Shown: positions 42,716-52,319 of the stretch, piece by piece
Numbering within the stretch: the first letter of the stretch is position 1
Layout of the letters: each line of letters begins with the position of its first letter
The notes under the pieces: model-generated
The model's database searches: none
Told to the model about the DNA's origin: nothing
What the model saw: only the letters and a program-made list of their open reading frames with translations
Program-made: the position numbers and the translations under genes
NCBI RefSeq assembly: GCF_947490405.1
Contig: NZ_CANLGU010000002.1
Coordinates: forward strand, 62,001 to 126,000
Reading direction: 5' to 3'
Source of the DNA: an uncultured Algibacter sp.
GTDB lineage: Bacteria; Bacteroidota; Bacteroidia; Flavobacteriales; Flavobacteriaceae
Length of the DNA: 64,000 nt

Positions 42716-43645
42716 CTATTTTAAAAAGATTTTTTTACGGTTGAAACCAACATTATTTTTGTAAAACTTTGGTTTCTCGTTTTTATCCCAAAGCCCCCAA
42801 TAAGCACCAACATCACCTTCTGCTCCGACCTTCCATGATTCATCAAAAGAAGAGAAATAAAAGATTTCTACATCTTCTTCTTGAGCCCATAACTGAGTAT
42901 TTATAAAGTACTTCATGGCATTTTCCTTTGAAGGAAATGCTCCGTTTAAACCTTCTCCTTCACTAGGCCATCCTGTTTCAGAAATTATAACTTTCTTTCC
43001 TTTACCAGCTTTAACTGCTTTATTATACATATCCTTCATATAAATCAAAGAATACTCTATACTACAACCTTCCCAATATGGATAACAGTTAGCAAGAATA
43101 ACATCACAAGCTTCGGCTATTTTAGGACGATGAACAAACTCATAATAGGCATCAACGTAACCAACAGGGATATCTGTTATTTCACTTTTCACGTCGTAAA
43201 TAAAGTTTAATAGCTCAGCTTCGGTTAAATCACCTCGATACATCACTTCATTACCAACTGCAGCAATATCTACGATATTTTCCCTAGATAGTTGCTTAAG
43301 TGCATCAACCTCCTTTACATTAATTTCAGCATCATCACCTAACCATGCACCTACCATAGTTTTCATTCCCATTTGTTTTGCTATCCTTGGGATTAACTCA
43401 TTACCATCAGTGCATGAAAATGAACGCACCCAATTGGTATATGGTTTAATTATTTTTAGCCGTTTTCGTATTTGCTTTTCTGATAATTGGACCCCTGGTT
43501 CTTGTCCTTCAGTATAGGGACTAAAACCAACACCATGCATCCCTTTTTTAAGAACTCTCTTAAAGCAATTTTGTAATCCTCTGGGTGTTTTATTATCTAA
43601 ACCATATCCAGATAACGACATTATTTTATCTGATTTGTATGACAT
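42716..43645 (-). CDS. GH17 beta-1,3-glucan-active enzyme without signal peptide
   Basis: A 309-residue (beta/alpha)8 enzyme of glycoside hydrolase family 17. The acid/base is E133 in AAVGNEVMYRG and the nucleophile E223 in IISETGWPSEG, both canonical. The start MSYKSDKIMSLSGYGLDN shows no signal peptide, so it should be cytoplasmic and act on imported beta-1,3-gluco-oligosaccharides, as a hydrolase or transglycosylase. Last gene of the locus, 19 bases after a GPH symporter gene. It is a clear paralogue of the protein encoded at 45134-46045. Confidence 0.9.
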   Translation of the reverse strand: MSYKSDKIMSLSGYGLDNKTPRGLQNCFKRVLKKGMHGVGFSPYTEGQEPGVQLSEKQIRKRLKIIKPYTNWVRSFSCTDGNELIPRIAKQMGMKTMVGAWLGDDAEINVKEVDALKQLSRENIVDIAAVGNEVMYRGDLTEAELLNFIYDVKSEITDIPVGYVDAYYEFVHRPKIAEACDVILANCYPYWEGCSIEYSLIYMKDMYNKAVKAGKGKKVIISETGWPSEGEGLNGAFPSKENAMKYFINTQLWAQEEDVEIFYFSSFDESWKVGAEGDVGAYWGLWDKNEKPKFYKNNVGFNRKKIFLK

Positions 43646-43664
43646 TTACTCTATGATTTTTTTA

Positions 43665-45095
43665 TTACAATTTACCTCTTCGTTTATTTAATTCTTCTCT
43701 AATTTGATTTGCTCGTTTTTCAGTAACATCATAATTACGCATCACATACATGGCAATAAGTGTTCCTAGCATTGGGAAGAAACAAAAGAAAGCATGTAGT
43801 CCATCAACAGCATCTTGCTGATCTACAGTTGCAAAATCTGGGTTAAATCCAACAACAGAGATTATTACTCCGCTTAAAGCACCTGCAATAGCAAAGCCAA
43901 CCTTAACCATCCACCAATAAATAGCTCCAAATATTCCTTCTCTGCGTAAACCTGAATTTAATTCATCTATATCAATTACATCAGCTGTCATTGACATCAT
44001 GATAGTAAATAAGCTACCTATTCCGAAAGAAAAAAATGGTAGTGCTAAAACATACATCCAAGGCTTCCCTGGCACAAATAAAAACCAAAGCATAATATAA
44101 CCGATAACCGAAATACCTTGTGATATCATAAATGCTTTTTTCTTTCCCATGATTTTAGACATCCATGTTACAATAGGTATAACAATAAATGTAGTACCTA
44201 AAGCGCCTAGGCACCCAAATAGAGAGACCCAGATACCACTGGCAGCGGCATCACCATTAAAGAGTTTATAAACAATGACAAAAAAAGTGAGCGACGCAAC
44301 AGTATTAAACGCATTAAATACCAGAAACGTGGCGGCACATAATTTCCTAAACTCTTTTATCTTAAATGCTTCGGCAAAACTATCAACAAATATTTTCTTT
44401 AAACTACCACCTATATTCCTCAAGTTTAAAGGTTCGTAATTTTCATTTATAGTAGATTTACTTTTTATAAATATTGCAGGAACCATTGCGCAAATAGTAC
44501 AAGGTATCGCTACCCAAATTGCTAACTGCCTTACTGCTACATCTGCAGATGGAAACCACTCTGGATCGTACATTATAATCCAAAATAAAGGTGCAATTAC
44601 CCAAGCCCATTGTCCAATCCATTGCGCAACTGCCATAATATTTGTGCGTTCATGGAAATCATCACTCATCTCATAACCCATAGCTACGTATGGTACACTA
44701 AAAAGAGTAAGACCTAAATAAAAAATAATAGACCATAAAAAGAAATACCAAAAATTAAATTGTAATGTATTTTCCCTGAAGAGTTGCCACATAAAAACAT
44801 AGGCTATACCCATCATTATGCCTCCTAATAATACATATTGCCTTCTGCGTCCCCATTTAGATTTTGTGTTATCTGAGATATACCCCATTATAGGATCTGT
44901 AATAGCATCAAATATTCTAGGAAAAAAATAAATTAGCGACCACATCCAACCTGTAAATCCAAGGTCTTGGACTAAAACAACCATAAATATGCCTAGAATA
45001 GCTGGAAACATTTGGTTGGCCAACATGCCAACACCAAAGGCTATTTTTTGGCCTATAGGAACTTTGTTTCTAGATACTGTTTTAGCTATTGACAT
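43665..45095 (-). CDS. GPH-family (MFS) glycoside:cation symporter
   Basis: A 476-residue inner-membrane transporter with about twelve membrane segments. The GPH signature is seen in FPRIFDAITDPIMGYISDNT followed by KWGRRRQY, and the mid-protein repeat YVAMGYEMSDDFHERTNI is typical. Members import oligosaccharides or glycosides with Na+ or H+. Its position between two signal-less GH17 genes suggests uptake of beta-1,3-gluco-oligosaccharides from the periplasm. It is the same length as, and clearly paralogous to, the transporter at 46778-48208. Confidence 0.9.
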   Translation of the reverse strand: MSIAKTVSRNKVPIGQKIAFGVGMLANQMFPAILGIFMVVLVQDLGFTGWMWSLIYFFPRIFDAITDPIMGYISDNTKSKWGRRRQYVLLGGIMMGIAYVFMWQLFRENTLQFNFWYFFLWSIIFYLGLTLFSVPYVAMGYEMSDDFHERTNIMAVAQWIGQWAWVIAPLFWIIMYDPEWFPSADVAVRQLAIWVAIPCTICAMVPAIFIKSKSTINENYEPLNLRNIGGSLKKIFVDSFAEAFKIKEFRKLCAATFLVFNAFNTVASLTFFVIVYKLFNGDAAASGIWVSLFGCLGALGTTFIVIPIVTWMSKIMGKKKAFMISQGISVIGYIMLWFLFVPGKPWMYVLALPFFSFGIGSLFTIMMSMTADVIDIDELNSGLRREGIFGAIYWWMVKVGFAIAGALSGVIISVVGFNPDFATVDQQDAVDGLHAFFCFFPMLGTLIAMYVMRNYDVTEKRANQIREELNKRRGKL

Positions 45096-45133
45096 ATTGT
45101 ATTTATACTAATGTTCTGTGCTTGTTTATAAAT

Positions 45134-46045
45134 TTAAAACTTTAAGTTTTCATGCTTGTCCCAGAGCCCCCAATAGGCTCCAACGTCACCTTCATCACCC
45201 GTTTTCCATGACTCATCAAAAGATGAAAAATAAAAAATTGGGATACCATTAGTCTCTGTCCATCCAATGGTATCAATAAAATATTTCATAGCAGCCTCGT
45301 TAGTAGCAATTGCACCATCAAGACCACCGCCTTGACTTGGCCATCCTGTTTCTGTGATAATAATTGGTTTTCCTTGGGCAGCGTCAACAACAGAACCATA
45401 CATAGCCTGCATGTGTCCTAAGGCATACTCGATTGGGCAACCTTCCCAATAAGGATATAGATTTGCTAGAATAACATCGGTACTTTCAACTAAAACAGGA
45501 TGTCTTGAAAATTCGTAATAGGCATCAACATATCCAACAGGAATATCTAATCCTATCAAAGCTTCTTTAACTCGATTGATGTAACCAACTAGTTCATCTA
45601 AAGTCAAATCATTTCGATATAAAACCTCGTTACCTACAGCTGCAACATCAACATGACCTGCCTTAGCTAATGCAATTAAACCTTCTATTTCTCTTTCATT
45701 ATCCTCTTTATCATCACTAAGCCACGCACCAACCAAAGTTTTAAGGCCATACTTTTTTGCTGCAATTGGCACATACTCATTGCCTTCAATACACGAAAAT
45801 GAACGAATAGCTCCAACATGCGGTTTCAATATACTAACGCGTTGCTCTACTTGTTCCATACTTATATCATCTCCAGGAGATTGTCCGTCTTTATACATGC
45901 TAAAGCATATACCATGAAAACCATTTTGTATAGTTTTGTGCCATAAGGCTTTTAATTCTTCCAATGAATAATCTGAAAGATTAATTCCTTGGGTTGCTAT
46001 TTGACTATAACTGGATTTATAATATGATTCTTCTCTATAAGACAT
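45134..46045 (-). CDS. GH17 beta-1,3-glucan-active enzyme without signal peptide
   Basis: A 303-residue GH17 protein with acid/base E140 in AAVGNEVLYRN and nucleophile E232 in ITETGWPSQGG. The N-terminus MSYREESYYKSSYSQIATQG is hydrophilic, so a cytoplasmic location is expected. It is close to the 42716-43645 enzyme throughout (for example GYVDAYYEF and FYFSSFDESWKxGxEGDVGAYWGLWDK-type blocks in both). The gene follows the unknown protein at 46106 by 60 bases and precedes the second GPH transporter by 38. Confidence 0.9.
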   Translation of the reverse strand: MSYREESYYKSSYSQIATQGINLSDYSLEELKALWHKTIQNGFHGICFSMYKDGQSPGDDISMEQVEQRVSILKPHVGAIRSFSCIEGNEYVPIAAKKYGLKTLVGAWLSDDKEDNEREIEGLIALAKAGHVDVAAVGNEVLYRNDLTLDELVGYINRVKEALIGLDIPVGYVDAYYEFSRHPVLVESTDVILANLYPYWEGCPIEYALGHMQAMYGSVVDAAQGKPIIITETGWPSQGGGLDGAIATNEAAMKYFIDTIGWTETNGIPIFYFSSFDESWKTGDEGDVGAYWGLWDKHENLKF

Positions 46046-46105
46046 TTTTCGTTTAATTTTAATGCTCCGTTAATGGATAACTCATGTTTTTTACACTAGG
46101 TTTGA

Positions 46106-46738
46106 TTAAAATACCCCTCTACAATTCTTTCTAGTGTATACCTTTATTTTGTCTACTTGTTTTACTCCAGTTGGTATTTCTTTTAGCTTTAATCCTGGAT
46201 AATCATCAGCTTCTTTCCATTGTTCTATTGTAGAAGTGAAAAATGATGATGCGTCTGAATTAGCTTCATAAACAATTAAATCATAGACTTCTCCTAAATC
46301 TCCACCAAAACGAACTACAACCTGCCATTCCCCATCTCTTTTGTAAGAGGTGTTCGTATGGTCTGACTGGGGGTAATAACGATCATCCGAAGGGCGAACT
46401 AATACCCAAATATCATTCTTGTTTGATTCTGGATAAACGCCCATTGTTAAAATCCTGCAATCAACAGAATCTTTATCTATTGGAGAAATCACTTTAGTGG
46501 CATTAACTTCACCTTTAACTTTTAATTTATTTCCAATTGAAACTTGCTCAATTTGACTGTTATATTTAACTAAATCTGACGAATAGCTGGCATAAATCAT
46601 CGTTAAAACACCTATAATTCCAGCTGGTATTCCAAGCTTAGTACTAATAAACCTAGTACCTGAGTTCTTTTTTATACTGCTTAGGATTGCAATTAATATA
46701 AGTACAAGCCCTACTATGATCATTATTTTTGTTGACAT
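46106..46738 (-). CDS. Unknown protein with two N-terminal membrane segments
   Basis: A 210-residue protein. Residues 4-22 (KIMIIVGLVLILIAILSSI) and 35-52 (LGIPAGIIGVLTMIYASY) form a membrane hairpin, so the remaining ~155 residues lie on the cytoplasmic or periplasmic face depending on topology. That domain is beta-rich, beginning SIGNKLKVKGEVNATKVISP, with DIWVLVRPSDDRYYPQSDHT and GEWQVVVRFGGD. The KxxVRPSxxxYYPQ part resembles segments of sugar-binding or sensor domains, but I do not recognise a family. It lies between two GPH transporter/GH17 units of the glucan locus and is probably co-transcribed with them. Confidence 0.65.
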   Translation of the reverse strand: MSTKIMIIVGLVLILIAILSSIKKNSGTRFISTKLGIPAGIIGVLTMIYASYSSDLVKYNSQIEQVSIGNKLKVKGEVNATKVISPIDKDSVDCRILTMGVYPESNKNDIWVLVRPSDDRYYPQSDHTNTSYKRDGEWQVVVRFGGDLGEVYDLIVYEANSDASSFFTSTIEQWKEADDYPGLKLKEIPTGVKQVDKIKVYTRKNCRGVF

Positions 46739-46777
46739 ACTATTTTGGTTTATTTTTTGTAATTAACCGTTTCGCAA

Positions 46778-48208
46778 TCATATCACGCCTCTACGTTCTT
46801 CTAATTGCTCCTTAATTTCCTTGGCTCTTTCTTCAGTCAAGTTATATTTCCACATGACCCATATAGCTAAACCAGCCGTTACAACAGGAATAACAATATC
46901 AGCTATTCTAAGTTGTGTTAATGTTTCTGCTGATTGGGTTGCTGCGTTACCATCAAATCCTATAAGGCTTAATACAAGACCGCCTAATACTAAAGCTAAC
47001 CCTTGACCAAGTTTTACAACCCACCAGTATAATGCCCCAAAAGTTCCTTCTTTTCTGGGCATCCCGTTAACAAGTTCATCTAAATCACAAACATCTGCTG
47101 TCATGCTCATCATTAAAGTAAAAAGGCTTCCTAAACCGAATGACATTAAAGGAATTGGAATAAAAGATAGCCAAACATTATCTGGAGTAAAAGACCACCA
47201 TTTTAAAAGATAACCAACAATAGAAAGTGCTGTTGAAATAATAAAGGCTTTCTTTTTACCCCACTTAGTAGCCATTTTTGATACTATTGGAATCACTAAA
47301 AAAGCTGAAACTAGTGCTCCAACTGAACTGAACCACGCTGGCCATGTAGCAGTAGCTTCATAACTTCCATTAAATATGTAGAAAACGAAAATGAAAAAAC
47401 TAAAAGATGCAACAATTTGATAACCATTAAAAACTAAAAATGTTGCGCCACATAATTTCATAAAAGGCTTGTTTTTAACTGCTTCTCCAATGCTTTTAAA
47501 TAAGTCTTTTACATTACTAAAGATGTTTTTTAATGTTAAAGGCTTCCTATCTCCCATATTTGCAGAATCTGTTCCCCTACAAAAAATAGCAGGTAAGAGT
47601 CCAAGTATTAAACATGCTACTCCAACATATATCGCCATTGTTCTAACACCTTCGGCCTGGTTTTTGAAAATATCAGGGTCTGCAATAATTACCCAAAACC
47701 AGGGTACAATTACCCATGCTATAAGACCTACAGTTTGCGAAAACGCCATAAGCCTTGTTCGTTCATTATAATCGGAAGTCATCTCATATCCTAAGCCCAC
47801 TAAAGGTGTGGCGAACATTGTATTTCCGATAAGGAACACCATGGACATGATAAGAAAATACCAAAAATTATAGTCTGATGAATTGTTCTCGTCAAGTTGC
47901 CAAAGCAAAACAAATGTAATGGCGCTTAAAATACCTCCAATAAAAATGTATGGCCTCCTTCGACCCCATTTTGAGCTTGTGTTATCCGAGATGAATCCCA
48001 TAATAGGGTCAGTTATCGCATCAAAAAACCTAGGTAATCCTCCTAAAAGGCCTGCTAAAAATGGATCCATTCCAAATGCAGTTAGTAAAAAAAACATAAA
48101 GAAACCTAAAGCTCCTGGGTAAAGATTTAAAACCAAATGACCAGCTCCAAAAGCGGCTTTTTGGCCCAATGGTACTCTATCACTTGCAGATGTTTTTACA
48201 TTTGGCAT
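46778..48208 (-). CDS. GPH-family (MFS) glycoside:cation symporter, second copy
   Basis: A 476-residue transporter with the signature LPRFFDAITDPIMGFISDNT followed by KWGRRRPY, and a matching FATPLVGLGYEMTSDYNERT segment. It is paralogous to the 43665-45095 transporter along its whole length, including the C-terminal RAxxIxExLxxRRG ending. Two divergent GPH carriers in one locus suggest different oligosaccharide sizes or branch types (inference). It is 29 bases downstream of the GH30 gene. Confidence 0.9.
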   Translation of the reverse strand: MPNVKTSASDRVPLGQKAAFGAGHLVLNLYPGALGFFMFFLLTAFGMDPFLAGLLGGLPRFFDAITDPIMGFISDNTSSKWGRRRPYIFIGGILSAITFVLLWQLDENNSSDYNFWYFLIMSMVFLIGNTMFATPLVGLGYEMTSDYNERTRLMAFSQTVGLIAWVIVPWFWVIIADPDIFKNQAEGVRTMAIYVGVACLILGLLPAIFCRGTDSANMGDRKPLTLKNIFSNVKDLFKSIGEAVKNKPFMKLCGATFLVFNGYQIVASFSFFIFVFYIFNGSYEATATWPAWFSSVGALVSAFLVIPIVSKMATKWGKKKAFIISTALSIVGYLLKWWSFTPDNVWLSFIPIPLMSFGLGSLFTLMMSMTADVCDLDELVNGMPRKEGTFGALYWWVVKLGQGLALVLGGLVLSLIGFDGNAATQSAETLTQLRIADIVIPVVTAGLAIWVMWKYNLTEERAKEIKEQLEERRGVI

Positions 48209-48237
48209 AATTTAATTTTTTAGTTAGTTAGTTTTGG

Positions 48238-49731
48238 TTATGCTTTTGGAATTACAATAGTTTGAATTGCTTGTGCATCTATTGAAAATTCTACATGCTC
48301 TTCATTAAGGGATAAGTTTATAGTTTTTGGGGTTTTTGTTTCATTAAAAAGTACAATAGCAAAAGAGCCGTCAGGGTTTTGTGCTGCTGTTGCCATTAAT
48401 GTATTATCTGAGTTCTCTAATTCTATAATTTTAGCTTCTGGTCTTATGTATTTACTAAAATGCGCCATGGTATGATAAATAGGCGTGAAGTATACTTCAT
48501 CCGTATCTGGGTTTACAATTACTGGAGCAATACACCAATTTTTAAACCAATTTGGTCCACCTTTGGTATCTAACACCATGTTCCAATCTACCCATCCGTC
48601 TACCCAATTATTTAGGCAGCCAATGATATCTCTTGCGTATCTATTTACTGGTGCATATTTTGGGTGTAAGTGTTTATCTTTTTCGGGGGCCCAATCCCAA
48701 CCCCAATCGGTTGCTTCTTTTTTCCAATACCATGTATCATCCTCCCAAACAGGTGTTTCTGCATCTACACAAGCTTCAGATTGAATTAAAAGCTTATTTG
48801 GTGCCTTATGGTGCGCATACTGCAATTCTTCTGGAAACACTTCATATGTGCTAGCATACCAATGAATGGCCGTACCGTCAAAATATTTTGATGTGTCTTC
48901 ATTTTTAAATTGAGAGTCTACCCATTCTTTTAAATGCTCTCTGTTCTGATCATATCCTAAGATTTTTAAATGACCTTTACCATCAGCCTCTAACTTTGGC
49001 CCTAAGTAGTTTTGAACAAAATTGGTCATTTCATCAGGTGTATAGTGCATACTTTCCCAATTATTACCGTTCCCTAATGGCTCATTTTCAACTGTAAAAC
49101 CCCAAATATCGATACCTTCAGCCTTATAAGCATCTGCATATTTTGAAAAAAATAAGGCCCATGTATCATAATATTCAGGTAATAATTTACCGCCTACCCA
49201 TTCATTGTTATCTTTCATCCAAGGTGCTGCTGTCCATGGAGAACCAAAAATTTTAAACCCATCAGTTGACGCAGCCATTGCTTCTTTTATAAATGGAATT
49301 ATATCTTCTTTATCTTCTTCAATAGAAAAGTGTTCTAAATTTTTATCACCTTCAATTGGAGTATAAGAATAATTTGAAAGAGAAAAATCGCAAGAATTCA
49401 TGTGTGTTCTTGTTAGAGAGTAGTGCGCACCTTGTTTACTGAAATAGGCATCAATAATTTTTTTGCGATTTTCTTTACTTAACTTATTTAACAAGTAGAC
49501 CGACGACTCTGTAAATGCACCACCAAATCCTGTAATAGTCTGAAATGTTTTTTCCGGGTTTAGTTTAAGTGTTACTTTATTTTCTAAATTTTGAAACTCT
49601 GTAATTTTAGACAGCTTATTACCTGCTTCTGAAGTTTCGTAAACCTCAACAACAAGTGCTTTATTTTCATTATTACAACCTATCATATTCAATGTTGCTA
49701 TTAAAAATGCTATGTATTTAAATGATTTCAT
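48238..49731 (-). CDS. GH30 lipoprotein, probable beta-1,6-glucanase/beta-glucosidase
   Basis: A 497-residue GH30 enzyme with a lipoprotein signal (MKSFKYIAFLIATLNMIGCN, Cys19). The family opening TITGFGGAFTESS, SPWTAAPWMKDN, acid/base E217 in TVENEPLG and nucleophile E319 in LIQSEACVD are intact, with a C-terminal beta-sandwich (SFAIVLFNETKTPKTINL). In laminarin loci GH30 enzymes usually remove beta-1,6 branches, exposing the beta-1,3 backbone. The lipid anchor places it on the outer membrane or in the periplasm. Confidence 0.92.
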   Translation of the reverse strand: MKSFKYIAFLIATLNMIGCNNENKALVVEVYETSEAGNKLSKITEFQNLENKVTLKLNPEKTFQTITGFGGAFTESSVYLLNKLSKENRKKIIDAYFSKQGAHYSLTRTHMNSCDFSLSNYSYTPIEGDKNLEHFSIEEDKEDIIPFIKEAMAASTDGFKIFGSPWTAAPWMKDNNEWVGGKLLPEYYDTWALFFSKYADAYKAEGIDIWGFTVENEPLGNGNNWESMHYTPDEMTNFVQNYLGPKLEADGKGHLKILGYDQNREHLKEWVDSQFKNEDTSKYFDGTAIHWYASTYEVFPEELQYAHHKAPNKLLIQSEACVDAETPVWEDDTWYWKKEATDWGWDWAPEKDKHLHPKYAPVNRYARDIIGCLNNWVDGWVDWNMVLDTKGGPNWFKNWCIAPVIVNPDTDEVYFTPIYHTMAHFSKYIRPEAKIIELENSDNTLMATAAQNPDGSFAIVLFNETKTPKTINLSLNEEHVEFSIDAQAIQTIVIPKA

Positions 49732-49745
49732 CTAAATTAATCTGT

Positions 49746-51053
49746 TTAATGTTTGTTTTGATTTGCATTCCATTCTTCAGCAGTAGGAGGTGCTTCTACA
49801 TCTTTCATCAAAGTTTCTTTATTACCTCCATAAGTTTTAGTAATTGGGTTTCCATTTCTTGTTAATCCTTTAAATATTCCTTTATCTACTTCGTTCCAGA
49901 GTGTATATTTTGCTTTGCCGTCAACAGTAAATAGCCCAAAATGCTTTTCTGAATTTCCTGGATTATCACCACCTTTCCAAGGTTCATCAAAACCTTCAAA
50001 ATAAAAACATGACATTCCTTTTTCGTTAGTCCAATCTCTCATGTGTTTATAATACAATGCCTCTTTATATTCATCACAAGCTTTAGATCCAGTTGTACCA
50101 TAATGCCCTGAAGAAAAACTAGCCCACCCTGTTTCGCCAATATGAATTGGCTTGTCTACGCCCAAACTTTCCATGTATTTCTTTACATTTCCAGTTTGCG
50201 TCATAGCATAGGCTTTTGCGCGTAACATTGATATTTCGATTTTTTCCATGTCTGTTTTACCCTCAAGTCCTTCTTGATTTAACCAAAAGTCTGGTTGGTA
50301 ATGTGTGTCATGCATCGGGTAGGTGTGGACAGATAAAAAATCTACAGCTTTAATTAGTTTATTTAAATCTTCTACATGGTATTCTTCTCCACCACCTCCC
50401 CAAGAAGCAAAATTATCTGAGCTTGTAACCCATATATCTTTAGACAGCTTTCCTTCTTTCTTTAAACCTTGCAGATAGTTCACCCATTTTAGTATAACCC
50501 ATGGCTCTACATAATAACTGGCTGCCCACTTTACCATAGCTTCATTACCTACAGCAATTACTTTTACGATATCTGGATATTGATTTGCAAGAGCAACCGC
50601 TTTCTCCATTTGAGGTTTGTTATCAGCACTTTCCTCGTTATGAATAGGCTCTTGGTCTGTCCAAGCATTTTTACAATCAATCCAAGCGCCTAACATCACA
50701 TACATTTCAAAACTTGGGTCTTGTTGTTTTATTTCGCTTATAGCTTTTAAAAGGTTTTCGGCTTGAGGTTTGTGAACTTTATAGGTTCTAAGCACCCTAA
50801 TTCCTAAAGCATATAAGATTTTTACATCTTCTTTTAACTCATCCAATGTAGGTTCAATATCGTGATCTGCATACCTATACCCCCCGTAAGACATTGCTAA
50901 ATAGTTTGGATTACCTAAAATATCTTTTGCTATTAATTGCTTTTTTTCAATCACTTGGTCATCATTATTTTTTTTAGTCTTTCCGCAAGACCATATAACA
51001 CCAATTATTAAAATTAGTAACCATGGTTTCATAATTGATACATAGTTTTTCAT
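49746..51053 (-). CDS. GH17 lipoprotein, beta-1,3-glucanase
   Basis: A 435-residue GH17 protein of a long subtype. The N-terminus MKNYVSIMKPWLLILIIGVIWSC is a lipoprotein signal (Cys23). Acid/base E171 lies in IAVGNEAMVKW and nucleophile E307 in IGETGWASFS. Bacteroidota GH17 lipoproteins act as endo-beta-1,3-glucanases on debranched laminarin. It lies 2 bases downstream of a paralogous GH17 gene that lacks a signal peptide, and 14 bases before GH30. Confidence 0.9.
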   Translation of the reverse strand: MKNYVSIMKPWLLILIIGVIWSCGKTKKNNDDQVIEKKQLIAKDILGNPNYLAMSYGGYRYADHDIEPTLDELKEDVKILYALGIRVLRTYKVHKPQAENLLKAISEIKQQDPSFEMYVMLGAWIDCKNAWTDQEPIHNEESADNKPQMEKAVALANQYPDIVKVIAVGNEAMVKWAASYYVEPWVILKWVNYLQGLKKEGKLSKDIWVTSSDNFASWGGGGEEYHVEDLNKLIKAVDFLSVHTYPMHDTHYQPDFWLNQEGLEGKTDMEKIEISMLRAKAYAMTQTGNVKKYMESLGVDKPIHIGETGWASFSSGHYGTTGSKACDEYKEALYYKHMRDWTNEKGMSCFYFEGFDEPWKGGDNPGNSEKHFGLFTVDGKAKYTLWNEVDKGIFKGLTRNGNPITKTYGGNKETLMKDVEAPPTAEEWNANQNKH

Positions 51054-51055
51054 AA

Positions 51056-52270
51056 TTAATAGTTTATAATTTCTTCCCTAAGCGGTGGCACATGAACATC
51101 CTCCAATAAATCTTTTTCCTTTCCGTTATAAGTTTTTGTAATGGTTTTACCATCTCTGGTTAATCCATTAAAAACTCCTTTATCTATTAAACCCCATATA
51201 GCATATTTTGCCTGTCCTTTGAGGTTGATTAATCCAAAATGGTTCTCAGAACCTAGAGGGTTAGCAGCATCTTTCCACTGTTCATCAAAAGCTTCAAAAT
51301 AAAAACAAGAAACCTTTTCTTTATTAGTCCATTCCCTCATAAGTTGATAATACTTTCCTGATTTATATTCATCCGCAGCCTTAGATCCATCTGCGCCATA
51401 ATGTTCATTAGAAATAGTTGCCCAACCTGTTTCACCGATATGCACTGGTTTGTTAATACCTAAACTTCTCATGTAATTTGAAACGCTATCGAATTGCTTT
51501 TGGGAAAATAATATGGCTCTTTGCATTGCCGAGTCTACTTTTTCTTTATCTGATAGTTCTAATTCTTCTTCAGAAACTAACCAAAAGGCAGGATTATAGT
51601 GAGAGTTGTGCATAGGATAGGTATGCATTGATATATAATCTACTGCCCTGATTAGGTTATTTAAATCTTCATTATGGTAATTAGAATCTCCTCCCCAAGA
51701 CGAAAAATCATCTGAACTTGTTATCCATAAATCTCCAGGTAATTCGCCTTTTTGCTTTAAATCTTGTAAATAATTTACCCATTTTAAAATCACACGAGGA
51801 CGTACAAAATAGCTTGTAGCCCAATTAACCATTGCTTCGTTACCAACAGCAATAATTTTAACAATATCTGGATATTGTTTTGCTAAAGCCACAGCACGAT
51901 CAATCTCTCCAGCATTTTGTTCACTCTCCACTTCATGGTTAGGCACCCTATCTGTCCAAGCATTTAAACAATCAATCCATGCGCCTAACATAACATACAT
52001 TTCAAAGGATGAATCTTCATTCTTTAATTCACTAATGGCTTTAAGTAAATTAGAAGCCTGTTGTAATTGTACATTGTAGGTTCGTAATATTTTAATACCC
52101 ATAGCCGATAATAATTTCATATCATCCTTTAGCTCATTTATAGTGGGTTGGATATCACGTGTTTTTTGACGATAACCTCCGTAGGAAATGGCTAGGTAAT
52201 CAGGGTTTCCTAAAATATCGGCAGCGCTTAATTGCTTTTCCGTATGTGTCTTTTTCTTAGATTCTAGCAT
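51056..52270 (-). CDS. GH17 enzyme, tandem paralogue lacking a signal peptide
   Basis: A 404-residue GH17 protein closely similar to its downstream neighbour: both share AADILGNPxYLAxSYGGYR-type and GAWIDCxNAWTD-type blocks. Acid/base E145 (AVGNEAMVNW) and nucleophile E280 (HIGETGWATI) are present. The start MLESKKKTHTEKQLSAADIL has no signal peptide, and the 16 codons before it contain no start codon before an in-frame stop, so the protein is probably cytoplasmic. The pair thus splits one enzyme type between compartments. It lies 49 bases downstream of the phosphorylase gene. Confidence 0.88.
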   Translation of the reverse strand: MLESKKKTHTEKQLSAADILGNPDYLAISYGGYRQKTRDIQPTINELKDDMKLLSAMGIKILRTYNVQLQQASNLLKAISELKNEDSSFEMYVMLGAWIDCLNAWTDRVPNHEVESEQNAGEIDRAVALAKQYPDIVKIIAVGNEAMVNWATSYFVRPRVILKWVNYLQDLKQKGELPGDLWITSSDDFSSWGGDSNYHNEDLNNLIRAVDYISMHTYPMHNSHYNPAFWLVSEEELELSDKEKVDSAMQRAILFSQKQFDSVSNYMRSLGINKPVHIGETGWATISNEHYGADGSKAADEYKSGKYYQLMREWTNKEKVSCFYFEAFDEQWKDAANPLGSENHFGLINLKGQAKYAIWGLIDKGVFNGLTRDGKTITKTYNGKEKDLLEDVHVPPLREEIINY

Positions 52271-52319
52271 TTAGAAAAAATATTGGTTGTAAATATTTTG
52301 ATTTACTTGAATTTCATTT

